A DNA stretch of 60,811 nt. Source: Clostridia bacterium. GTDB taxonomy: Bacteria > Bacillota > Clostridia > Oscillospirales > CAG-272. Of this stretch, positions 35,177-43,242 are shown in pieces (positions within the stretch are counted from its first letter, which is position 1; every line of letters starts with the position of its first letter). Location: positions 1 through 60,811 of the forward strand of contig JAFYLH010000030.1 of the NCBI GenBank assembly GCA_017537175.1. Direction: 5' to 3'. Under the pieces are notes generated by a model. The model did not search any database. It worked only from the letters and a program-made list of their open reading frames with translations, and had not been told where the DNA came from. The position numbers were made by a program, and so were the translations under genes.

Positions 35177-35259
35177 TGTATAGGAAATTGCTCCATTCCG
35201 TGTGATTTGTGACACAGAACTAACGAGCGTTTATGGGTAGGGCAACTTGCCCCTTTTTT
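35177..35259 (-). ncRNA. Conserved 3'-UTR element, copy A
   Basis: In the transcript of the OmpA-domain gene, between its stop codon and terminator, the element starts AAAAAAGGGGCAAGTTGCCC, continues TACCCATAAA, has a variable middle with a GTGT...ACAC stem, and ends CACGGAATGGAGCAATTTCC then TATACA. Copy B at 59725-59816 has the same ends, the same orientation relative to its gene and a different middle. Two short hairpins are constant: GGGGC AAGTT GCCC(C/T) and GGAAT/ATTCC-like arms. It may be a 3'-UTR-derived small RNA or an mRNA-end element. Confidence 0.55.
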
Positions 35260-35267
35260 ATCAAGCA

Positions 35268-37193
35268 TTACTGCTCGAGAAGATCAAGGCTCATCATAAT
35301 GCGGAAGGAAACTCTGCGGGATGCCGCAAGGTCGGGAGCTCCGCTTGCATCATAAACAGGCTGGCTGTTGGAATAACCGATATCCTCAAGAGTAGACGCG
35401 ATAGCGGAGGTATCAACGCCTGTCTCGGAAGAAAGACAATAATCCTTTACCGATGCCGCACGCTCCTCGGAAAGCGGAAGTCCGCTTGCATAGGTTACAC
35501 CGTCAACAGGTGCAACATGTCCCTCAACCATAGTCTTGGAAACACAGTTTGCATATTCCTCTGAGCCTACAACAGATACATACGCCTTGATAAACTTGTT
35601 GAGAAATGCCTTACCGTCTGCGGTAAGCTCAGCAGAATCACCGCCAAAGAGCACGGATGAGTCGAAGGCTATTTCACCTGTTTCGCGGTTTACCGAAACT
35701 TCTATGCCCTCTTCGCTGAATGCTGTTGTAAGCGCGGTAAGAAGGTCCGTTCTCTTCTCTTCCATACCAACAACGGTCTCACCGTTTGTTATGAGATAAA
35801 CATCAGCGCCGTCGTTATACTTGGCATATACATAGTACGCAGTACCGTCGGTGGTGGTATAGCTATAGTCATTGTAGCCACTAAGCATAGTTTTACCTGT
35901 AATGGTATCTATAAGATCATAGGTGCTGTCAGCAGCAAATGCCTTGATGATCCAGGGTGCAAAATGATAGCCCTCTATTGTATAGTCCTTATCCTTGTGA
36001 GAATAGTAGATATAATCGCCGTCAGCATTTTTGGTGGATGCTACAAAGGTATCGGAGTAGATGGTGGTATCGCCGGCATATACATCTCTGTAAAGTATAG
36101 AGCCGTCCTCAAGGATCATTGTATATACATCATCGTCATTTCTGAGAAGCCAGCAGCTGCCGTACATCTTTTCATGATATGTTGTACCAAACTCACCGTC
36201 GATAACCTGCTTACCCTCATAGTTATAAATCTTATTGCCGCACTTGATAAGCGCACCGTAAACATCTATATAGTCATTGAACTCTGCAGAAATAGCCTCG
36301 CCCTTATCGTTCATAACAACATGAACGGTGCCTGAGTCAAGATACTTGCTTGCAACATAAGTACCGTACTCGGTTGCACTCTTGGGTATAAAGCCGGTAA
36401 GATCATAATTAAACAGGGTTTCACCGTCAGCGGTATATACAGTACCTACCTGCTCCTCAAGAGAGTATGTGCCGTTGTCAAATACCTTGACTCCCTCGGG
36501 AAGTACTGTACCGTTGCTGTTACAGTATTTCCAGGTTTCGTCAACATCCTGGTATCCAAGGATATCACCGTAGGTAAGTATGGAATAGTTACCTTCACCC
36601 TGTAATACAATATTGCCTGTTTCGACATCAAAAACCTTCCAGTTGCCGTCATAGTATACCGAATAGCTGTCTGTTTCAAAATCAAAGCAGTCTGTGTGTA
36701 CAAGGAAGCCGTAATCAGATTCGCTGCCAAGGAAGCTTGTTGCAACACCTGCTACAATATATCTTTCGCTTATTGTATAGATATGACCATAGCCGTAAGG
36801 AACGATAATATTTCCCTTACCGTCGATAACGCCGTAGGAATTTACATTGTCATAATCAGAATATGTACTTGCAGGGTCGCCTACCGACACTACAAAATAT
36901 CCGCCGGCATCATAACAGGTATTATATATTGCACCGGTATCATAAGCACCCTCAAGACTCATTACTCCGTAAAGGCCTGTTTCGTCGTCCTTATAATAAA
37001 GACCGCCTGCACAGGTTGAAAAATAATTGCTCTTGATGTTACCAACCTTTTCGGTAACAAGATTTTCGGGAATGTCACCGTAGTGAACATCCGAATTGTC
37101 GACCTCAACAGTCTTTTTGCCGCCGCAGCCAACAAGCATTATTGTTGTAAGAAGCATTATAGCTGTTAAGATCAGTGCTGTCGTTTTTTTCAT
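35268..37193 (-). CDS. Lipoprotein with a C-terminal OmpA-like peptidoglycan-binding domain
   Basis: This 641-residue predicted lipoprotein has a lipobox MLVGCGG (Cys23). About residues 50-480 are made of short repeats that look like WG-type beta repeats (LYGVMSLEGAYDTGAIYN, NSYGVIDGKGNIIVPYG, GNWKVFDVETGNIVLQG). The C-terminal 150 residues resemble an OmpA domain: FDSSVLFGGDSAELTADGKA, then MVEGHVAP, LPLSEERAASVKDY and the final LAASRRVSFRIMM. OmpA domains bind peptidoglycan and are usually found in Gram-negative outer-membrane proteins, so a lipid-anchored form in a Gram-positive would bridge membrane and wall. Own promoter; conserved RNA element in its 3' UTR. Confidence 0.8.
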   Translation of the reverse strand: MKKTTALILTAIMLLTTIMLVGCGGKKTVEVDNSDVHYGDIPENLVTEKVGNIKSNYFSTCAGGLYYKDDETGLYGVMSLEGAYDTGAIYNTCYDAGGYFVVSVGDPASTYSDYDNVNSYGVIDGKGNIIVPYGYGHIYTISERYIVAGVATSFLGSESDYGFLVHTDCFDFETDSYSVYYDGNWKVFDVETGNIVLQGEGNYSILTYGDILGYQDVDETWKYCNSNGTVLPEGVKVFDNGTYSLEEQVGTVYTADGETLFNYDLTGFIPKSATEYGTYVASKYLDSGTVHVVMNDKGEAISAEFNDYIDVYGALIKCGNKIYNYEGKQVIDGEFGTTYHEKMYGSCWLLRNDDDVYTMILEDGSILYRDVYAGDTTIYSDTFVASTKNADGDYIYYSHKDKDYTIEGYHFAPWIIKAFAADSTYDLIDTITGKTMLSGYNDYSYTTTDGTAYYVYAKYNDGADVYLITNGETVVGMEEKRTDLLTALTTAFSEEGIEVSVNRETGEIAFDSSVLFGGDSAELTADGKAFLNKFIKAYVSVVGSEEYANCVSKTMVEGHVAPVDGVTYASGLPLSEERAASVKDYCLSSETGVDTSAIASTLEDIGYSNSQPVYDASGAPDLAASRRVSFRIMMSLDLLEQ

Positions 37194-37246
37194 TGCTTTT
37201 CTCCTTTGTTTTGTAAAATTTGATATACGAGCACTTAACTTGGTAT

Positions 37247-37274
37247 ATTATAACATATGTTTACATTTTTTCAA
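37247..37274 (-). promoter_or_regulatory. Promoter of the OmpA-domain lipoprotein gene
   Basis: Minus strand TTGAAA (37269-37274), 16-nt spacer and TATAAT (37247-37252). Confidence 0.65.
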
Positions 37275-37317
37275 TAATAAACGAAAAAAATTAAATTAAC
37301 CAACACAGTTTTACTGC

Positions 37318-37836
37318 TTATATTACAATATTCGATTCTTGTGATTTCTCATCGGAGATTTTTAAGTCAGACAGGAATATGATTTCTCTTCCCTTTTTGA
37401 CAGCATAGTCGAGGGCGATCTTGGTGCCGCTTTTGTAGGTGGTGGGGGCGTTTGGTTCATCGTAATAGATGATGCAATATTTGCTGTTATTGATCATTTC
37501 ATAATTTCGTTCCACATATGCTGCCCTGCCCGAATCCTTGATCCTTTCGGGATAATAGGTTTTGTCGTAGGATTTGAGAAGGTATGCCATATAGTCATCG
37601 TTAATATACGGGAATTCTGCCCGCACATAGATTCGTTTTACATGTGGGTATTTTTCTTTTAATTTGGTCACGAGTTCGAGGCAGAGGCGGTCAAACTCCG
37701 ATTTACTGCCGAACAGGAAGGTATCCACATTTTCATGTATAATCAGTTTTTCAATAATATCGGTCAGAGCTTTTTTCAATTCTTCGGTTTCATTTATTGT
37801 TCTGTGACCAAAAAAGCAGCAGGTATAATTTGTCAA
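37318..37836 (-). CDS. SLOG-superfamily (DUF1273/YpsA-like) protein
   Basis: This soluble protein of about 172 residues has a Rossmann-like SLOG fold. The N-terminal CCFFGHRTINETEELKKAL matches the nucleotide-binding FxGHR motif, followed by FLFGSKSEFDRLCLELVTKL (the GG/S..FD motif), and near the C-terminus YDEPNAPTTYKSGTKIALDYAVKKGREIIFL, all typical of DUF1273/SLOG proteins. SLOG domains bind nucleotide-derived ligands and recur in conflict and stress systems. TTG 37836 is preferred because GAGGTG lies six bases upstream; an ATG at 37854 has no ribosome site. Divergent from an XRE regulator with which it shares a pair of palindromes. Confidence 0.75.
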   Translation of the reverse strand: MTNYTCCFFGHRTINETEELKKALTDIIEKLIIHENVDTFLFGSKSEFDRLCLELVTKLKEKYPHVKRIYVRAEFPYINDDYMAYLLKSYDKTYYPERIKDSGRAAYVERNYEMINNSKYCIIYYDEPNAPTTYKSGTKIALDYAVKKGREIIFLSDLKISDEKSQESNIVI

Positions 37837-37890
37837 AGTGCTCACCTCACACATAATTTACACAATAAAATTCAAATAATCATTACTGTA

Positions 37891-37940
37891 TGTCCTATTA
37901 GGATATATGCGTTATTTTATCATATCCTATTCGGATATAC
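37891..37940. promoter_or_regulatory. Paired palindromic operators between SLOG and XRE genes
   Basis: ATATCC TATTC GGATAT (37922-37938) is a perfect palindrome around a 5-bp centre. TCC TATTA GGA with ATATA after it (37893-37908) is a second copy 32 bp away, about three helical turns. Each lies directly upstream of a -10-like hexamer, TACAAT for the XRE gene and TACAGT on the minus strand for the SLOG gene, so one repressor could control both directions. Confidence 0.7.
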
Positions 37941-37973
37941 AATAATATTAATGTAAATTATGAGGTGAATTTC

Positions 37974-38309
37974 ATGGGAATTGACTATATTTCAATTGGT
38001 AATAGAATAAAAGAGATTCGTACCGCAAAAGGATGGACACAGGCAAAGCTTGCAGAAGAATCTGGCGTTGAGCCGTCCAACATTTCGCACATAGAACGCG
38101 CGGCAACCAAACTCAGCTTGCCCACTTTAGTAAATATCGCAAACGCACTTGGCGTAACTCTCGACGAAATCGCATACGGCAGTTTAGTCAAGAGTAACCA
38201 CATTTCCGTGAAAATGATTGACGATATTCTCACAGACTGCTCGCCTGAAGAGCTCAAATCACTTGCCGAGGTTATCAGAACCACAAAAGCTGTTTTGAGA
38301 AACAAATAA
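37974..38309 (+). CDS. XRE-family transcriptional regulator
   Basis: This 111-residue DNA-binding protein has a classical lambda-repressor-type HTH (about 5-65): IGNRIKEIRTAKGWTQAKLA, then EESGVEPSNISHIERAATKLSL and PTLVNIANALGVTLDEIAYG. A short C-terminal segment (DDILTDCSPEELKSLAEVIRTTKAVL) may serve for dimerisation. The start ATG at 37974 has GAGGTG six bases upstream; a GTG at 37965 overlaps the ribosome site. It probably represses itself and the divergent SLOG gene through the two palindromes between them. Followed by its own terminator. Confidence 0.85.
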   Translation: MGIDYISIGNRIKEIRTAKGWTQAKLAEESGVEPSNISHIERAATKLSLPTLVNIANALGVTLDEIAYGSLVKSNHISVKMIDDILTDCSPEELKSLAEVIRTTKAVLRNK

Positions 38310-38323
38310 CCGTATGAATAGCA

Positions 38324-38354
38324 AAACTCTCTGCTTTGTCGGCAGAGAGTTTTT
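38324..38354. terminator. Terminator between the XRE regulator and fic genes
   Basis: AAACTCTCTGC TTTGTCG GCAGAGAGTTTTTT is a near-perfect stem with a T-run on the plus strand and an A/T-rich start serving the convergent fic gene. Confidence 0.8.
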
Positions 38355-38368
38355 TCGTACTCAAGTAT

Positions 38369-39415
38369 TTATTTCAATCTAAAATAGCAAGTTGCTTTTC
38401 CGTTCCCTTCGCGTTTCAGCTCACCTGCGGCGACCATCCTGCGAAGTGCGCCTTCAACCGAACTGAGGCTGAGCGACGGGCAAAGCTCGCGGATATCTTG
38501 CTTGGTGAAGCGTCCGATCTTATTAAGAGTCGCCTTGCGAACCATTTCAACAGCGGGGAGCTTTTCTTCCACAATCGCAAAGCGGTCGCCGAAGTCCTTA
38601 TAGGCGGCAAGAATGGTGCCAAGCAGATATTTGATAAACGGTACGGCGTCCTCCGTTCCCTCGTGCCAACCGTGCTGTGAACTGTTCAGTGCATCATAGT
38701 AAAGATCCTTGTTCTTAGCGATCTTCGCCTCGAGTGAAATATACTTTCCAATCGGAAAACCGCTACGGTACAAGAGCAAAGTAGTCAGCAGTCGGCTCAT
38801 TCTTCCGTTACCGTCGTTGAATGGATGGATGCACAAAAAGTCGTGAATGAAAATCGGTATGGCGATCAGCGGCTCAACCTCAAAATTACCGATGACCTTA
38901 TTATATTCCTCACAGATGCACTCAAGCGCTTCAGGTGTTTCAAAGGGTGAAAGAGGCGTAAACAAAATCTCGGTCCGACCGTCGGGATAGGAGGCACTGA
39001 TATAATTCTGCACATTCTTTGTCGCACCCGCCATAGGATTATTCATATGGCTATACATAATCTTATGAAGCTGCAGAATATAGTTCTTTGAGATCGGAAT
39101 GGCATCAAAGCTATCGTGGATAATAGCAAGGGCATCACGGTAGCCTGCAATCTCCTGCTCATCGCGATTGCGTGGTGTAGTCTTATCCTCAACCAGCTGC
39201 TTAATGCGGGTATTGGTAGTAACGATTCCCTCAATGGCATTGGATGCCTCTGTACTCTGAACCTTGGCTATCTCAACAAGCTTTTCAAGCTCTGCGGGTT
39301 TCTGTTTCAGATACACTTCCTGCCGTCCTGCCTCTTTATAGATGGCGGCAACAAGTCCCATAACTTCAGAATCCCATTTTTGTTCCTTGACCAACGAATA
39401 ATTGAATGATCTCAT
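38369..39415 (-). CDS. Fic-domain protein (probable protein AMPylase) with C-terminal wHTH
   Basis: This 348-residue Fic protein transfers AMP (or another nucleotide) to target proteins. The catalytic core motif HPFNDGNGRM is intact (His, Asn, Gly-Asn-Gly-Arg). The autoinhibitory (S/T)xxxE(G/N) motif is N-terminal, S-N-A-I-E-G at about residues 57-62, as in class II Fic proteins. The N-terminal Fic_N domain and the flap segment are present. The C-terminal ~70 residues look like a winged helix (MVRKATLNKIGRFTKQDIRELCPSLSLSSVEGALRRMVAAGEL), which may bind DNA. The promoter has three copies of one 9-10-bp sequence, consistent with autoregulation. No separate antitoxin gene. Confidence 0.9.
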   Translation of the reverse strand: MRSFNYSLVKEQKWDSEVMGLVAAIYKEAGRQEVYLKQKPAELEKLVEIAKVQSTEASNAIEGIVTTNTRIKQLVEDKTTPRNRDEQEIAGYRDALAIIHDSFDAIPISKNYILQLHKIMYSHMNNPMAGATKNVQNYISASYPDGRTEILFTPLSPFETPEALECICEEYNKVIGNFEVEPLIAIPIFIHDFLCIHPFNDGNGRMSRLLTTLLLYRSGFPIGKYISLEAKIAKNKDLYYDALNSSQHGWHEGTEDAVPFIKYLLGTILAAYKDFGDRFAIVEEKLPAVEMVRKATLNKIGRFTKQDIRELCPSLSLSSVEGALRRMVAAGELKREGNGKATCYFRLK

Positions 39416-39442
39416 TCCATTATCAACCTCGCTTTCCCTTAA

Positions 39443-39518
39443 ATAATAGCATATAATAAGGGCATTGTCAACGGTTTATGCAAACTTGCCCTTATTTATT
39501 CATACGATATAAGGGCAT
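39443..39518 (-). promoter_or_regulatory. fic promoter with three repeated operator half-sites
   Basis: Minus strand TTGACA (39466-39471), 17-nt spacer and TATTAT (39443-39448). ATAAGGGCA occurs at 39456, 39509 and, inverted, at 39487-39495. The first copy lies within the promoter spacer, so a bound protein would block RNA polymerase. The Fic protein's own wHTH is an obvious candidate ligand. Confidence 0.7.
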
Positions 39519-39572
39519 TTGAATATTATCCAAAAAAGGACTATGATTGTTCGTCATAGTCCTTAATTATTC

Positions 39573-41507
39573 TTAATAAAGCTTTGCGCCTGCGGGGATA
39601 TGGTTATCTACCATTAAGAGGTGGAGCTTTTCTTCGCCCTCCTCGGTATGGATAGCGGAGAGCAGCATACCGCAGGATTCGATACCCATCATAGGTCTGG
39701 GAGGTAGGTTGGTAATTGCAATAAGTGTCTTACCAATAAGCTCCTCGGGCTCATAGAATGCGTGGATACCGCTGAGGATGGTTCTGTCCTCGCCTGTACC
39801 GTCGTCAAGTGTGAACTGCAAAAGCTTCTTTGACTTCTTTACAGCCTCGCAAGCCTTGACCTTTACTGCACGGAAGTCTGACTTGGAGAAGGTCTCAAAA
39901 TCAACACAGTCTGCAAAGAGGGGCTCGATCTCTACCTTGGAGAAATCAATTACCTCGGGCTTTGCTTCTACGACGGGAGCAGCCTTCTCTTCCTTCTTTT
40001 CCTTTTTGGGAGCATCAGTGGGCTTCATTGTGGGGAAAAGAAGAACGTCACGGATGGATGCGGAGTCGGTCAGGAGCATTACAAGTCTGTCGATACCAAA
40101 GCCGAGACCGCCCGTAGGAGGCATACCGTACTCAAGAGCGTTGATGTAGTCATAGTCTACCTCTGCCTTGGTGTCGGGCTCGATAGCACGACGGTCCGCA
40201 ACCTGCTTTTCAAAGCGCTGCTTCTGGTCGATGGGGTCGTTAAGCTCGGAGAATGCGTTACCGAACTCTGTTGCGTTGATAAAGTACTCAAAACGCTCGG
40301 TGAACATGGGATCCTCAGGCTTACGCTTAGCAAGGGGGCTGATCTCTACGGGGTAATCGTAGATGAATGTAGGCTGAATGAGGTTTTCTTCAACGAATGC
40401 ATCGAAGAACTCGGCGATGATGGCACCCTTACTGGGTACCTCGGGAAGCTCTACATGATGCTTCTTTGCAAGCTCGATAGCCTCCTCGTCGGTCTTGACC
40501 TCGTTGAAGTCAACACCGGAGTACTTCTTGACTGCGTCAACCATAGTGAGCTTTTCCCACTTGGAGATATCTATTGTGTGACCCTGGTAGGGGATCTGAA
40601 GTGTGCCGCAAACCTTTAAGGTAACGGTCTTCATCATATCCTCAACAAGATCCATAAGACCGTGGTAATCGGTATATGCCTGATAAAGCTCGATGGAGGT
40701 GAACTCGGGATTGTGCTTGGGGTCCATACCCTCGTTACGGAAGATACGGCCTACCTCGTATACACGGTCCATACCGCCTACGATAAGTCTCTTAAGATAA
40801 AGCTCGGTCTCGATACGGAGTACCATATCCATATCAAGGGTGTTATGGTGAGTATAGAAAGGACGTGCGGATGCGCCTATCTCAAAGGGAGTAAGGATAG
40901 GGGTATCAACCTCAAGAAAGCCCTTGGAATCAAGAAAATGACGGAGCTCACGGAGGATAAGGCTTCTCTTTACAAAGGTATCCTTAACCTCGGGGTTTAC
41001 GATAAGGTCAACGTATCTCTGACGGTAACGTGTCTCACGGTCGGTAAGTCCGTGGAACTTTTCGGGCAGAGGAAGCAGGGACTTAGAGAGCAGAGTGATC
41101 TCCTGTGCGTGTACAGACATCTCGCCTGTCTTTGTGGTAAACGCAAAGCCCTTGATGCCGATGATATCACCGATATCCCACTTCTTGAACTCGGGGTACA
41201 TTCCCTCGGGAATATCATCACGCTTAACGTATACCTGGATTCTGCCGTCATTGTCCTGCACGTGACAGAAGGCAGCCTTACCCATAATACGGCGGCTCAT
41301 CATTCTGCCTGCGATCATAACGGGAGTCTGACCCGCTTCAAGCTCAGAGAAGTTCTCCTTGATGGTCTTACTGGTATGTGTAAAATCAAACTTGGTTATC
41401 TCGAAGGGATCGTTGCCTGCCTCACGGAGCGCTGCAAGCTTGTCTCTTCTTATTTTAAGGATCTCGGAAAGGTCCTGTGTTTCTGTAATGTTAGTATTCT
41501 GATCCAT
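39573..41507 (-). CDS. lysS: Lysyl-tRNA synthetase (class II) with a C-terminal tRNA-binding domain
   Basis: This 644-residue class II LysRS charges tRNA-Lys. The N-terminal OB anticodon-binding domain (MIAGRMMSRRIMGKAAF), motif 1 region, motif 2 FRNEGMDPKHNPEFTSIE and motif 3 GGLGFGIDRLVMLLTDS are clear and would end near residue 500, the normal length. A Lys/Glu/Ala-rich linker (KKEKKEEKAAPVVEAK) then leads to a second OB fold, about residues 535-644 (FETFSKSDFRAVKVKACE, ITNLPPRPMMGIESCGMLLSA). This matches the MetRS C-terminal/Trbp111 domain and should increase tRNA affinity. It is downstream of greA. Confidence 0.95.
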   Translation of the reverse strand: MDQNTNITETQDLSEILKIRRDKLAALREAGNDPFEITKFDFTHTSKTIKENFSELEAGQTPVMIAGRMMSRRIMGKAAFCHVQDNDGRIQVYVKRDDIPEGMYPEFKKWDIGDIIGIKGFAFTTKTGEMSVHAQEITLLSKSLLPLPEKFHGLTDRETRYRQRYVDLIVNPEVKDTFVKRSLILRELRHFLDSKGFLEVDTPILTPFEIGASARPFYTHHNTLDMDMVLRIETELYLKRLIVGGMDRVYEVGRIFRNEGMDPKHNPEFTSIELYQAYTDYHGLMDLVEDMMKTVTLKVCGTLQIPYQGHTIDISKWEKLTMVDAVKKYSGVDFNEVKTDEEAIELAKKHHVELPEVPSKGAIIAEFFDAFVEENLIQPTFIYDYPVEISPLAKRKPEDPMFTERFEYFINATEFGNAFSELNDPIDQKQRFEKQVADRRAIEPDTKAEVDYDYINALEYGMPPTGGLGFGIDRLVMLLTDSASIRDVLLFPTMKPTDAPKKEKKEEKAAPVVEAKPEVIDFSKVEIEPLFADCVDFETFSKSDFRAVKVKACEAVKKSKKLLQFTLDDGTGEDRTILSGIHAFYEPEELIGKTLIAITNLPPRPMMGIESCGMLLSAIHTEEGEEKLHLLMVDNHIPAGAKLY

Positions 41508-41535
41508 TGTTATTACCTTAATTTTAGTTTAGAAT

Positions 41536-42009
41536 TCACTTGGAAATCTTAAGAATCTCAAGGTGTGCAACACCGCCGGGAGTGTCAAACTCAACGGTAT
41601 CGCCTACCTTTGCGCCCATAAGAGCCTTACCGATGGGAGAAAGGTCGGAAACCTTGTTCTCAAGGGGATTAGCCTCGGTAGAGCCTACAAGAGAGTATTC
41701 TACATCCTCATCAAACTCAACATCATGTACAAGTACGGTGTTACCTACGTTAACGATGTCGGTCTTGATATCGTGGTCGCTGATAACCTTAACGTGCTTG
41801 AGCATCTCCTCGAGCTCTATGATTCTGGACTCGGTCTTACCCTGCTCGGTCTTAGCCTCGTCGTACTCGCTGTTCTCGGAAAGGTCACCGAAGGAAAGAG
41901 CTACACGGATAGCCTCTACATTGTCCTTACGCTTGACTGTCTTTAAGTATTCTAATTCGTCCTGTAATTTTTTAAGACCTTCGGGGGTTACAATAATAGG
42001 TTCTGCCAT
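41536..42009 (-). CDS. greA: Transcription elongation factor GreA
   Basis: GreA stimulates RNA cleavage by backtracked RNA polymerase. The 157-residue protein has the N-terminal coiled coil (TPEGLKKLQDELEYLKTVKR) whose tip carries the acidic pair in DLSENSEYDEAKTEQG. The C-terminal FKBP-like domain follows (VHDVEFDEDVEYSLVGSTEANPLENKVSDLSPIGKAL, then VEFDTPGGVAHLEILKI). It lies between ctpA and lysS in the same direction with short gaps (17 and 28 nt), so it is likely cotranscribed with both. Confidence 0.97.
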   Translation of the reverse strand: MAEPIIVTPEGLKKLQDELEYLKTVKRKDNVEAIRVALSFGDLSENSEYDEAKTEQGKTESRIIELEEMLKHVKVISDHDIKTDIVNVGNTVLVHDVEFDEDVEYSLVGSTEANPLENKVSDLSPIGKALMGAKVGDTVEFDTPGGVAHLEILKISK

Positions 42010-42026
42010 GGTTATATCTCCTTTAA

Positions 42027-43223
42027 TTAATTATCATTTTCAAAGCTGCCTATCGCAGCAATAAGCTGTGTATCCTGTTCGTCTGTTATTTTATACAGAC
42101 TGATATCACGAACATCCTCTGCCATATCTACATCGATATGAGGTACAACTCCCACTCCGTCATAATTATCCGAGAAGGGAGGGTTATACATACGGTAGGT
42201 CACACGCAGAGCCGATCCGTTGATAAGGGGGAGGATGGTCTGCATACTTCCCTTTCCGTAGGATGTTTTGCCTACAAGGGTAGCAAGCTCATAATCCTTA
42301 AGAGCCGAGGCAAACAGCTCTGCGGCACTTGCGGAATTTTCGTTTATAAGCACCGCCATAGGTGCTTCAAAATGCTCTTGGTCAGAATTGCGGACCTGCT
42401 CCGTGCCGTCTGCTGCACATATGCGGATAATGGGACCCTCGGGAAGCAGGAAGTCAAGCACCTCTATGACGCTTTCAAGCTCACCGCCGGGATTGTTTCT
42501 TACATCAAAAACAAATCTGGTGGCACCCTCTTCCTTCAGTCGCTGTATCTCATGCTTGAACTGTGAGGGGGTGTTGGCATCAAATTCGGCAATTTTGATG
42601 ATACCGGTCATTGCGTCAGCATGCATACGGCCCTCGGCATTGACCTGAGTCACCCTGCGGCGCTCAACAGAAAAATCAAGCTGACTGCCGTCTCTTGAAA
42701 CAGAGAACTGCGCAATACTGCCCTCTTTACCTGTCATAGCCTCGATAGCCTCGGAATAGCTCATTTGGGAAGCATCGTTACCGGCAATGACCGATATAAG
42801 GTCTCCTATGGCTATACCCGCCTCCTCGGCAGGAGAGTCGGGTAAAACACTGACTATCTCAAGAAGTCTGTATTCATCGTTGTAAACTACCATTACACCG
42901 ATGCCTACATTTTCTCCATTGGAATCTGCAGTAAACTCAGCCACACGCTCGGCATCCATATACTCACCGAATTTGTCGCCTGTGCCGTATATATATCCTT
43001 CTATCATAGCACGCTCAAGAGCCTCGTCATCAAGCTCACCGTAAAAATACTCACGGTAAGCACTGTCAACCGCCTTGAGCATCTCCATATCATCTATATC
43101 GCTCTCACCCTCAGTCTGTGCACGCACAAAGTTGTATGTTGCACCAAAGGTAACAAGAGCGCTGATTAGTGCCGATAGCAGCACGGCTACTATCAGCACT
43201 AATATCGAAATTATTTTTTTCAT
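42027..43223 (-). CDS. C-terminal processing peptidase (S41 family, CtpA-like)
   Basis: This 398-residue exported serine protease of the CtpA/CtpB type has an N-terminal membrane anchor (ISILVLIVAVLLSALISALVTF). An alpha-helical dimerisation segment with AMIEGYIYGTGDKFGEYM follows, then a PDZ domain (VGIGVMVVYNDEYRLLEIVSVLPDSPAEEAGI). The protease core has NNPGGELE, the catalytic Ser in NENSASAAELF and Lys in GKTSYGKGSMQT. Such proteases often cleave cell-wall or signalling substrates next to M23 hydrolases. Here it directly follows the PcsB/EnvC-like gene and ftsEX, suggesting a role in division-site wall remodelling. Confidence 0.9.
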   Translation of the reverse strand: MKKIISILVLIVAVLLSALISALVTFGATYNFVRAQTEGESDIDDMEMLKAVDSAYREYFYGELDDEALERAMIEGYIYGTGDKFGEYMDAERVAEFTADSNGENVGIGVMVVYNDEYRLLEIVSVLPDSPAEEAGIAIGDLISVIAGNDASQMSYSEAIEAMTGKEGSIAQFSVSRDGSQLDFSVERRRVTQVNAEGRMHADAMTGIIKIAEFDANTPSQFKHEIQRLKEEGATRFVFDVRNNPGGELESVIEVLDFLLPEGPIIRICAADGTEQVRNSDQEHFEAPMAVLINENSASAAELFASALKDYELATLVGKTSYGKGSMQTILPLINGSALRVTYRMYNPPFSDNYDGVGVVPHIDVDMAEDVRDISLYKITDEQDTQLIAAIGSFENDN

Positions 43224-43242
43224 TAAAATTTACCCTTTATAT

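Noticed and set aside
37835..37965. Toxin-antitoxin pair formed by the SLOG and XRE genes
   Set aside because: They are divergent rather than an operon and the SLOG protein has no toxin motif; kept only as a possible stress or defence unit.
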